DNA of 52,383 nt from an uncultured Caryophanales bacterium (GTDB lineage Bacteria > Bacillota_I > Bacilli_A > Acholeplasmatales > Anaeroplasmataceae). The position numbers and the translations under genes are program-made. The notes beneath the pieces are model-generated. The model saw nothing but the letters and a program-made list of their open reading frames with translations, did no database searches and was not told where the DNA came from. How positions within the stretch are numbered: position 1 is the stretch's first letter; every line of letters starts with the position of its first letter. Shown one piece after another: positions 43,634-51,262 of this stretch. Location: the NCBI GenBank assembly GCA_937885165.1, contig CAKZZJ010000140.1, positions 1 to 52,383 of the forward strand. Reading direction: 5' to 3'.

Positions 43634-45292
43634 ATGAAAACATCACCACTTCAACAAGCAAGGTATCAATATACACCTAAGCTTCCAGGTATGCTTAGAC
43701 ATGGAATTGATGAAATTTGCGTTAAAGAAGGAAAAGAAACCGAAAGCGTAGCTGATCAAGCTAAGATTAAAGCTTTATTTCCTAATACTTATGGTAAGAA
43801 GGAAATTACTTTTGTCAAAGGAAAGAACAATAATCCTAAGAAAAAAGAGGTTGTTGGAGTAATTTTATCAGGTGGTCAGGCGCCTGGTGGACACAATGTA
43901 ATATCAGGATTGTATGATGCCCTTAAAAAAGCAAATAAGGATAATGTCTTAATTGGATTTAAAAACGGACCTAGTGGTCTTACATCAGATGATTATTTAG
44001 TTTTTGATGATGAATACATCAATGCATATAGGAACACAGGCGGTTTTGATATAATTGGTTCAGGCAGAACTAAACTTGAAACTGAAGAACAGTTTAAAGT
44101 CGCAGTAGAGGTATGTAAAAAGCATGGTATTACTGCCATAGTTATTATTGGTGGTGATGATTCAAATACTAATGCTGCAGTGCTTGCTGAATATTTCGCA
44201 GCTCATAAAGCAGGAGTATCAGTAATCGGATGTCCAAAGACAATAGATGGTGATTTAAAGAATGATGATATCGAATGTTCATTTGGATTTGATACGGCAA
44301 CTAAAACTTATTCTGAATTAATCGGTAACATTGAACGTGATGCCAATTCAGCTAAAAAATACTGGCACTTCATCAAAGTTATGGGTAGAAGTGCTTCACA
44401 TGTCGCACTTGAATGTGCACTAGAAACTCAACCTAATATTTGTCTTATTTCTGAAGAGGTTGCCGCAAAGAAGATGAGCCTATCAGAAATAGCTAATTAT
44501 ATTGCTGATTCTGTTGAGGCACGTGCTAATAATGGTATGAACTTCGGTGTAGCAATTATTCCTGAAGGTGTTGTAGAATTCGTTCCCGAATTTAGAGTAT
44601 TAATTGATGAAATCAATGAATTACTTGCTGGAAGTAAAGCAGAAGAATTTAATAAACTTAGTTCATGGAATGAAAAATATGCCTTCATCGAAAAAGGCCT
44701 TACAAAGGAATCTATGGCTGTATTTGCTTTATTACCACAGGGAATTCAACAACAATTATTCTTAGAACGTGATCCACATGGTAATGTACAAGTATCATTG
44801 ATTGAGTCAGAAAAATTATTCTCAGCACTAGTTAAAGATGTATTAGAAGAAAGAAGAAAGAAAGGCACTTATAAAGGTAAATTCAGTGCTTTGCATCATT
44901 TCTTTGGTTATGAAGGAAGATGTGCATTCCCTTCTAATTTTGATGCAGATTATTGTTATTCACTTGGCTATAATGCAGCAATGTTAATTCAAAATGGATT
45001 CAATGGTTATTTATCAAAAGTATCTAATCTTTCTAAACCAGCAGAAGAATGGGTAGCTGGTGGTATGCCTATTACTAAGATGATGAATATTGAACGTAGA
45101 CATGGCGAAGATAAACCAGTTATTAGAAAAGCATTAGTTGAACTAGATGGTAAGCCATTCAAATATTTTGAAGCACATAGAAAAGAATGGGCAAAAGAAA
45201 CTGCCTATACTTATCCAGGTGCTATTCAGTATTATGGACCAAGAGAAGTATGCGATTTAACAACTAGAACTCTTGCGTTAGAAAAAGAATAA
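43634..45292 (+). CDS. pfp: Diphosphate-dependent phosphofructokinase (PFP), long type
   Basis: 552 residues; interconverts fructose-6-phosphate and fructose-1,6-bisphosphate with PPi as phosphoryl donor, reversibly. N-terminal VGVILSGGQAPGGHN. The PPi-type signature is GGDD (173-176; Asp176 where ATP enzymes have Gly) and Lys202 in PKTIDGD (203-207 holds the catalytic Asp205). Substrate-binding MGR is at 250-252. The length matches the long clade of plants, spirochaetes and gut bacteria. GAAGGAG precedes the ATG and a TATAAT lies at 43595-43600. All catalytic residues are present, unlike the PfkA-like protein at 15461. Confidence 0.95.
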   Translation: MKTSPLQQARYQYTPKLPGMLRHGIDEICVKEGKETESVADQAKIKALFPNTYGKKEITFVKGKNNNPKKKEVVGVILSGGQAPGGHNVISGLYDALKKANKDNVLIGFKNGPSGLTSDDYLVFDDEYINAYRNTGGFDIIGSGRTKLETEEQFKVAVEVCKKHGITAIVIIGGDDSNTNAAVLAEYFAAHKAGVSVIGCPKTIDGDLKNDDIECSFGFDTATKTYSELIGNIERDANSAKKYWHFIKVMGRSASHVALECALETQPNICLISEEVAAKKMSLSEIANYIADSVEARANNGMNFGVAIIPEGVVEFVPEFRVLIDEINELLAGSKAEEFNKLSSWNEKYAFIEKGLTKESMAVFALLPQGIQQQLFLERDPHGNVQVSLIESEKLFSALVKDVLEERRKKGTYKGKFSALHHFFGYEGRCAFPSNFDADYCYSLGYNAAMLIQNGFNGYLSKVSNLSKPAEEWVAGGMPITKMMNIERRHGEDKPVIRKALVELDGKPFKYFEAHRKEWAKETAYTYPGAIQYYGPREVCDLTTRTLALEKE

Positions 45293-45340
45293 TAATCAAA
45301 AAAATTGTAAATAATTTATAGATTATAAATAATAAAATTT

Positions 45341-45367
45341 GGATATCTGAAGGGGATATCCTTTTTT
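45341..45367 (+). terminator. pfp terminator
   Basis: GGATATC (45341-45347) / GATATCC (45355-45361) with a 7-base loop, followed by TTTTTT. Confidence 0.9.
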
Positions 45368-45466
45368 TAGATTTCCTTTTTATATAAAATCCGCTTTCTA
45401 AAGCAAGCTTATAGTCTTTTTCTACTGCTTGATTTTTATATTTTTTCCATAATACCGCATCTTTTT

Positions 45467-45520
45467 ATGTTTATCACGAAACATACCATTTTATGTGTTT
45501 ATGATACGATTATGTAAACA
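45467..45520. repeat. Cluster of TGTTT/AAACA inverted repeats
   Basis: ATGTTT-N6-AAACAT (45467-45484) is followed by TGTTTA (45496-45501) and TAAACA (45515-45520). ATACGAT occurs twice nearby. It lies just upstream of the promoter for the hprK operon, so operators are possible. No known consensus fits. Confidence 0.35.
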
Positions 45521-45548
45521 TTTTTATACGATACACTGAAAATTGTGT

Positions 45549-45577
45549 TTGCTAAAAGGATTAGATTATTATATAAT
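45549..45577 (+). promoter_or_regulatory. Promoter of the hprK operon, near-leaderless
   Basis: TTGCTA (45549-45554), a 17-base spacer and TATAAT (45572-45577). Expected +1 is about 45584, only about 3 bases before the ATG at 45587. The -10 lies inside AGATTAT-TAT-ATAATCT. Confidence 0.5.
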
Positions 45578-45586
45578 CTAAAAGAT

Positions 45587-46234
45587 ATGAAATTAAAAGA
45601 TAAATACTCAGTAGAAAATTTAATAGATAAAAGCTATGAATTATCTAAGCTTATTGGTGATAATAATCTAAATAAAGAAGATTTTAAAAATAATTTTTTA
45701 AATGACATTAATAATAGAAAATATTTGGATTCTTTTTTTAACAGAAGATTAAAAATCAAGAGATCAGAATTTAAAATAGCATTATTAAAAGAAATGGATT
45801 CTTTATACAATAATAAATTAGTTGATGAAGAACAATTAAATATGATAAGAGAAGCCATGATTTTAAGTTTTAATGATGAAGATGATATTAATGTTAAAAG
45901 AAATCTTATTATTTTTGTAATCAATATTTTTGCTGTATACTTGATTGCCTTAGCAGGTTTTGGTTTATTTAGTTATCATTTGAATATAGTTTATTTTAAA
46001 TATGAAGTATTCTATATTGCTGCTATAGTAATGGTTGCATTTGTTATCGCAAGGATGCTGAAAGAAAAGCTCAAATATTCATATTTAAGCCTAGTTCCAG
46101 TTATGATAATCATATTGATTCTTATGATTTTTAATATTTATTATCATATATTTGATTATTCATATATCTGGTTGTTTTACATAATTTTTGTTGAAATTAT
46201 GTATAAGTTAGTGAATATGATCTTTAAAAAATAG
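45587..46234 (+). CDS. Hypothetical four-span membrane protein
   Basis: 215 residues, not recognised. The N-terminal 100 residues are charged and helical (KYSVENLIDKSYELSKLIG, then RREM-poor Lys/Glu-rich segments). Four hydrophobic spans fill about residues 105-212, ending NMIFKK. An in-frame GTG at 45545 would start upstream of the promoter -35, so the ATG at 45587 is preferred; it has no Shine-Dalgarno. It precedes hprK by 9 bases and is probably cotranscribed with hprK, lgt-ppaX and whiA. Confidence 0.65.
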   Translation: MKLKDKYSVENLIDKSYELSKLIGDNNLNKEDFKNNFLNDINNRKYLDSFFNRRLKIKRSEFKIALLKEMDSLYNNKLVDEEQLNMIREAMILSFNDEDDINVKRNLIIFVINIFAVYLIALAGFGLFSYHLNIVYFKYEVFYIAAIVMVAFVIARMLKEKLKYSYLSLVPVMIIILILMIFNIYYHIFDYSYIWLFYIIFVEIMYKLVNMIFKK

Positions 46235-46243
46235 GAGGTAAAC

Positions 46244-47185
46244 ATGAAAAAAGTAATAGTTGAACAATTTGCGAAAGATAATGGTTTAGAACTTATTGCT
46301 GGTAAGATGGGTGATAAAGCAAAACTTGCAAGCGATGAGATTGTAAGACCTGGTCTTGAATTTAATGGTTTTTTTGATTATTTTGAACATGATAGACTTG
46401 TTTTGATAGGCCCTAAAGATGCATCATTTTTAGATACTTTACCCAAAGATGCAATAAGAAAAAATGTTGAAGAAATCTTTAAGAGGAAACCCCCTGTTAT
46501 TGTAGTCTCTGTAAATGTAGTAGTTAATCCTATATTTATAGAAATGGCAGATAAATATGAGGTTGCATTATATAGATCTAATTTAAGAACTACACCTACA
46601 TCATCTAAGTTATATACTTATTTACAGGATAAGCTTGCCGAAAGATTAAGTGTACACGGAACACTTCTTGATATCAATGGTATGGGTACATTAATTATAG
46701 GTAAGAGTGGTATAGGTAAATCAGAAACCGCACTAGACTTAATTAAAAGAGGGCACCAGTTAATCAGTGATGATTTAGTCGAAATAATTGAAAAAGAACC
46801 AGGTAATCTGATTGGAACATCGCCTAAATTAATTAAGAGATATATGGAAATAAGAGGTATCGGTATAGTTGATGTTGTAACAATGTTTGGTGCGGCATCA
46901 TATAGGGAAAGAAAGAACATTAGGCTTGTTGTTGAACTTCAAAGTTGGAATGAAGAAAAATATTATGATAGATTGGGTCTTGATAGCTTAAAGGTAAAAT
47001 ATTTTAATACGGAAATAACAAAGATAGTTATTCCTGTTTTACCAGGCAGACCAGTTGCTTTATTAGTTGAATCTGCAGCTATGAACGAAAAATTAAAATT
47101 ACTTGGAATGAATGCTGCTTTGGAATTTATCGCAAATGTTGATAAAGAAGCAGCAAGAAAAGTAGAAAGTGAAGAGGATGAATAA
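46244..47185 (+). CDS. hprK: HPr kinase/phosphorylase
   Basis: 313 residues. Phosphorylates HPr at Ser46 with ATP or PPi and also removes the phosphate by phosphorolysis, releasing PPi; this is the switch for carbon catabolite repression in Firmicutes. P-loop GKSGIGKS (153-160), LISDDLVEI, and the family signature MEIRGIGIVDVVTMFG are all present. AGGAGG precedes the ATG. The next gene starts 2 bases downstream and carries the PPi-hydrolysing PpaX domain. Confidence 0.97.
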   Translation: MKKVIVEQFAKDNGLELIAGKMGDKAKLASDEIVRPGLEFNGFFDYFEHDRLVLIGPKDASFLDTLPKDAIRKNVEEIFKRKPPVIVVSVNVVVNPIFIEMADKYEVALYRSNLRTTPTSSKLYTYLQDKLAERLSVHGTLLDINGMGTLIIGKSGIGKSETALDLIKRGHQLISDDLVEIIEKEPGNLIGTSPKLIKRYMEIRGIGIVDVVTMFGAASYRERKNIRLVVELQSWNEEKYYDRLGLDSLKVKYFNTEITKIVIPVLPGRPVALLVESAAMNEKLKLLGMNAALEFIANVDKEAARKVESEEDE

Positions 47186-47187
47186 TT

Positions 47188-48801
47188 ATGGATTTTTTAT
47201 ATAGCTCAGGTGAAGCAACTAAGCTTTTTGGAGTTTTTACAATGTATGCAGTATGCATACTTATAGGTGTTATTATCGCTGCTTTTTATGTAATACATGA
47301 AGGTAAAAGGCTTGGTATTAATTCTGACACATTATATCTTGCGATAATAATTACCTTACCACTTGCGATAATTGGTGCGAGAATATGGTATGTTTTATTT
47401 AATTTAGATAGTTTTTCAAGCTTCGCTGAAGTACTAGGCTTTAGAAATGGTAAATTTGTTGGTTTTGCTGGACTTGCGATACAAGGTGGAGTAATAGTTG
47501 CCATATTAGTATTATATATTTATTGTAGGATAAGGAAATTAAGCATATATAAAATTATGGATTTGGCAGCCCCAGCCATCATAATAGGTCAGATCTGCGG
47601 AAGATGGGGTAATTTTTTCAATCATGAGTTATATGGGCCTATCGATACATCAGGTTTTGTAGAAAACTTACCATTAATTGGCGATATGATGTATATTGAT
47701 GGTGCTTACCGTCATCCTGTATTTCTATATGAATCATTGCTTAATTTAGTTGGGCTTGTAATTATGATTGTAGCTGTAAGGAAGATCAAATATGTTAAAA
47801 CCGGAGATGTTTTAGGCTTTTATCTTATCTGGTATGGTGCAGTCAGAATATTTACTGAAAATTTAAGATTAAACAGTGGTGTATCTGAACCACTAATGGC
47901 AGGATCAGTTCCGGTATCAATTTTGGTAAGTATTATATTTATAGTCTTAGGCTTTATATGGCTTATTGGAAAGAGACTTCTTAAATATGTTAAATTTAAA
48001 TACCCTAAAAAGGAATTACCTCTAAAACCTGAAATATCAGGTATTAAATTACTTCCTTATTATTTTAAAAAATGCTACATTATTACAACAAATAGACTAA
48101 AATATTTAATCATCAATGCACCACAAATAAGCTATATAGATTCAGTAAATGAAGCAAAAGCAAAAAGATATGATGCCGTATTATTTGATTTAGATGGTAC
48201 ACTTCTTGATACTAAAGCTTTGATTGATGCATCAGTAGTATATACATTTGAAAAGCATCGCCCCGACTATAAGCTTACTGAAGATGAAATAGATGCATTC
48301 TTCGGACCAACTTTAGAACAATCTTTTTCTAAATACACTGCTGATAAAGAAGAAATAGATGAGATGATTAAAACTTACAGGGATTATAACTGGGCTAATC
48401 ATGATGTTATGGTAAAAGCTTTTCCTCGTGCTAAAGAAACACTTAAAGCATTAAAGAATAACGGACTTAAAACTGCAGTAGTGTCATCTAAAAAATCTGA
48501 TATGGTACTGCATGGACTTGAAATATGTGGTCTTTCTAAATATGTCGACTTGATAGTGGGTTGTGAAAGTGTAACAGAACCAAAACCATCACCAGAAGGT
48601 ATATTGAAAGCTAAGAACGAATTAGGTGTAAATAAGGTTGCCTATGTCGGTGATACTATGGCTGATATTGAAGCAGCAATAGAAGCCAATGTTACTTCAG
48701 TCGGAGTTTTATATATTAAGCATCCTGAAATAATGATGGAAGCTAAACCAGATTATGTAATAAATAATTTGTCAGAACTTGTTAAATTATTTGGTGAATA
48801 A
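47188..48801 (+). CDS. lgt: Fusion: prolipoprotein diacylglyceryl transferase (Lgt) + PpaX-like HAD pyrophosphatase
   Basis: 537 residues in one uninterrupted frame. Residues 1-275 are Lgt, about seven membrane spans, with the signature GRWGNFFNHE (138-147), HPVFLYES (176-183) and ENLRLNSG; it attaches diacylglycerol to lipoprotein cysteines. A basic linker of about 50 residues follows. Residues 327-537 are a HAD phosphatase closest to PpaX: FDLDGTLLDT with Asp334/Asp336, FFGPTLEQSF, VVSSKKSD, KPSPEGI and YVGDTMADIEAA. In Bacillus lgt and ppaX are separate genes downstream of hprK. Lgt's C-terminus is cytosolic, so the phosphatase would be tethered to the inner face of the membrane. Confidence 0.93.
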   Translation: MDFLYSSGEATKLFGVFTMYAVCILIGVIIAAFYVIHEGKRLGINSDTLYLAIIITLPLAIIGARIWYVLFNLDSFSSFAEVLGFRNGKFVGFAGLAIQGGVIVAILVLYIYCRIRKLSIYKIMDLAAPAIIIGQICGRWGNFFNHELYGPIDTSGFVENLPLIGDMMYIDGAYRHPVFLYESLLNLVGLVIMIVAVRKIKYVKTGDVLGFYLIWYGAVRIFTENLRLNSGVSEPLMAGSVPVSILVSIIFIVLGFIWLIGKRLLKYVKFKYPKKELPLKPEISGIKLLPYYFKKCYIITTNRLKYLIINAPQISYIDSVNEAKAKRYDAVLFDLDGTLLDTKALIDASVVYTFEKHRPDYKLTEDEIDAFFGPTLEQSFSKYTADKEEIDEMIKTYRDYNWANHDVMVKAFPRAKETLKALKNNGLKTAVVSSKKSDMVLHGLEICGLSKYVDLIVGCESVTEPKPSPEGILKAKNELGVNKVAYVGDTMADIEAAIEANVTSVGVLYIKHPEIMMEAKPDYVINNLSELVKLFGE

Positions 48802-48803
48802 TA

Positions 48804-49724
48804 ATGAGTTTTACAGAGGATGTAAAAAAAGATTTAATTTCAACAAATGATAATAATTTAGAAGCCAAAATTGAAGCTGAAGCTATATTAAGGCTTTCAA
48901 CTGAAATATCAATTTTCAATTTTAAAATTGAAGCATCTTCAAATAATTTATTTGTTATAAGAAGGCTTGTCACTTTGCTTAAATTAAATTACAAATTCGA
49001 GCAAGAAATTATCTCAAGAATAATAAATAGATTTAACAAGCAAAAAATCTATACTTTAGTTATTTATGAAGGTGCTAAGGAGATAATTGATGACTTGAAT
49101 TTATTATATGATAAATCAAAATATAAAGAAGAATTGGAATTTGATAACTATGGTATTTATTTAAGAGGTTCCTTTTTAGCTAAAGGAAGCGTAAATGATC
49201 CTAAAAATAAAAACCATCATCTTGAAATATCATCAACTAATGATACAGAAATAATATTCTTGCAAAAACTTATGAATGAGCTTGAATTGAATGGGCGTAT
49301 AACTAAAAGAAAAAATTATTTGGTTTTGTATATTAAATCCTTATCAAATATTGGTGAATTTTTATATCGAATCGGAGCTAGAAGTGTGATGGAATATTAT
49401 GAAAATACTATTATCACCAATGAAATTAAAGCTTCAGCCAAAAGAAGCATAAATTTAGATTTGGCAAATCAAAATAAAACTAATCTTGCCGCAAATGAAC
49501 AATTATATTACATTGATGTAATAGAGACTCATTATGATTTATCTAAAATAGATGAAAAAATCAAACAAACAATGCAGCTTAGAAAAGAAAATCCTGAAGA
49601 TTCTTTAACAGAATTATTAGATATAATTCATGAAGAATATGATCCATATTTAACTAAATCAGGGCTTAATCATAGATTTCGTAAAATAAAGGCGATGGCT
49701 TTATCAGTTTTAGGAAAAGATTAA
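48804..49724 (+). CDS. whiA: WhiA, DNA-binding sporulation/division regulator
   Basis: 306 residues. N-terminal degenerate LAGLIDADG homing-endonuclease-like fold (about 5-200, with RGSFLAKGSVNDPKNKNHHL) and a C-terminal helix-turn-helix (ENPEDSLTELLDIIHEEYDP, then KSGLNHRFRKIKAMA). WhiA influences cell division and chromosome segregation in Bacillus. It starts 2 bases after the Lgt-PpaX stop. The usual neighbours rapZ, glmR and crh are absent here. Confidence 0.95.
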   Translation: MSFTEDVKKDLISTNDNNLEAKIEAEAILRLSTEISIFNFKIEASSNNLFVIRRLVTLLKLNYKFEQEIISRIINRFNKQKIYTLVIYEGAKEIIDDLNLLYDKSKYKEELEFDNYGIYLRGSFLAKGSVNDPKNKNHHLEISSTNDTEIIFLQKLMNELELNGRITKRKNYLVLYIKSLSNIGEFLYRIGARSVMEYYENTIITNEIKASAKRSINLDLANQNKTNLAANEQLYYIDVIETHYDLSKIDEKIKQTMQLRKENPEDSLTELLDIIHEEYDPYLTKSGLNHRFRKIKAMALSVLGKD

Positions 49725-49769
49725 TTTGTTTTATTATAAAAAAAGGTAGTAATCATATATATTAAAAGA

Positions 49770-50255
49770 ATGAAAGTATTTAAAATTATAATAAGTATTT
49801 TATATATTTCACTGCTTGGATTTTATGTTTATCTTTCTTTATCAAGTGGGGAAAAATCTGGTAATATGAGCAGTGAATTTGCAAATTTTATAGCGAAAAT
49901 TCTTAATTTTTTTGGAATTAAGGTTGAAGTAAACGATGAATTTCACACATTCATAAGGAAACTCTTTGGTCATTTTGGCTATTTTGTTATACTTGGAATA
50001 GTATCATTATTATTTTATGTATATGTTTTAAGTATAAAACTTAAATATAAGCTTATAATTCATTTTGGATCAGGATTTCTATTCGCATTTTTAACAGAAT
50101 TCTTATTAGAGGCTATAACAGCTGGTAGAGGACCTAGCATGATAGATGTCTTAATTGATTATTCAGGTTTTTCTGTATCAGTTTTTATATCACTTATATT
50201 TATATTTAAAGGTAGAAAAAAGAAGAATTCTAATATAAAAGATGCATCTATATAA
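49770..50255 (+). CDS. VanZ-like membrane protein
   Basis: 161 residues with four membrane spans. VanZ family pattern: FIRKLFGHFGYFVILGI, then TEFLLEAITAGRGPSMIDVL and DYSGFSVSVFISL. VanZ relatives confer low-level teicoplanin resistance in enterococci, but most chromosomal members have no known role. The ribosome site is weak (AAAAG). There is no clear terminator between whiA and this gene. Confidence 0.88.
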   Translation: MKVFKIIISILYISLLGFYVYLSLSSGEKSGNMSSEFANFIAKILNFFGIKVEVNDEFHTFIRKLFGHFGYFVILGIVSLLFYVYVLSIKLKYKLIIHFGSGFLFAFLTEFLLEAITAGRGPSMIDVLIDYSGFSVSVFISLIFIFKGRKKKNSNIKDASI

Positions 50256-50468
50256 TAATGATGGTCTATGAAACTTATATTAACATTTAAAAACCTAGAA
50301 ATTATTTATTAAATCTAGCTTTATAAAGTCATTTTAATAATGTTATTGATATGAGTAAAATATCCCAAAATTTGGCGTGATGTATTCTAAATTTATTAAA
50401 CTATTCATTGAAGATAAAATCAAAATGTGATAAAATATCAAAAGTATCCGTAAAGAAGGGAAGATATT
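50256..50468. other. Intergenic, no gene seen
   Basis: 213 AT-rich bases. Apart from the promoter at 50408-50436 I find no frame, RNA gene or strong repeat. Confidence 0.6.
50408..50436 (+). promoter_or_regulatory. Promoter of the membrane-anchored thioredoxin-like gene
   Basis: TTGAAG (50408-50413), a 17-base spacer and TAAAAT (50431-50436), preceded by TGTGA. Confidence 0.55.
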
Positions 50469-51230
50469 ATGGCGCAAATCAAAAGAAAGAAAGTTTCTAA
50501 TGAAGCCACTAAAGGACAAAAGCGTGGCTTTAAACAAATAATAAAAAATAAAATGTTTTGGATAATCAGCTCTATCATAGTAGTTGTAGTTGCAGCAGCG
50601 ATAATAGTACCAATAGTTGTTGTCAATGCACTATCTAGTGATAATGAGAAGCCTGATTATTTCCTTGAGACTCAGACTTTGACGGTAGATGATAAAACAT
50701 ATGATGTAAATTTCGAGAAGATGAGTTATTCTGGAGTTATTGAACATACAGATTCAACAAACCAGGCAATGCATTATGATTATGTATTCATTTTCGCAAC
50801 TGATTTATCAGCATTTTATCCAAAAGATTATTATAGTGATCCTGATGATACAACAACAAATCAAAAAAATGAGACCCACACAAAATTCTTTAATCTTTTG
50901 ATTCAGTTACAGCATAGTATAGATTTATATAATGAGTCACATACTGAAAAAGCTAAATTATATATTGTTGATACTACATCAAGTGATTATTCTGAAAATG
51001 CATCAATAATGGATGATTCAAAATTTGGTACATCAGGTACATCATATCCTCTATTCTGTTATTATACTGATGATAAGCTTGTTAAAGAAGTTAAAGGTAA
51101 TTTCGGTAGTGAATATCGTGAAGACAATAGCTTATTCTATTATTCAAGTTATAATTATAGTAACTTCTACACTGTTATAAATTATGCTAAAATATTTGTT
51201 GAGAAGGAATTTGTTGAAGAGGAGGCTTAA
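50469..51230 (+). CDS. Membrane-anchored protein with possible thioredoxin-like fold
   Basis: 253 residues. A basic cytosolic N-terminus, one span (about 31-54, ISSIIVVVVAAAIIVPIVVV), then about 195 extracytoplasmic residues. The order of elements (strand YVFIFATDL, long helix, strand AKLYIVDTTSS, then TSYPLFCYYTDDKLVKEVKG with a possible cis-Pro) resembles thioredoxin, but the CxxC is missing. No family is recognised with confidence. GAAGGG lies ahead of the ATG. Its stop codon lies inside the terminator hairpin. Confidence 0.7.
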   Translation: MAQIKRKKVSNEATKGQKRGFKQIIKNKMFWIISSIIVVVVAAAIIVPIVVVNALSSDNEKPDYFLETQTLTVDDKTYDVNFEKMSYSGVIEHTDSTNQAMHYDYVFIFATDLSAFYPKDYYSDPDDTTTNQKNETHTKFFNLLIQLQHSIDLYNESHTEKAKLYIVDTTSSDYSENASIMDDSKFGTSGTSYPLFCYYTDDKLVKEVKGNFGSEYREDNSLFYYSSYNYSNFYTVINYAKIFVEKEFVEEEA

Positions 51231-51243
51231 TGCCTTCTTTTTT
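51220..51243 (+). terminator. Terminator overlapping the stop codon
   Basis: AGGAGGC (51220-51226) / GCCTTCT (51232-51238) with loop TTAAT, then TTTTT. The loop contains the TAA of the upstream gene, so translating ribosomes may disturb it. Confidence 0.65.
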
Positions 51244-51262
51244 CTAAAATAGGAAGAAAAAA

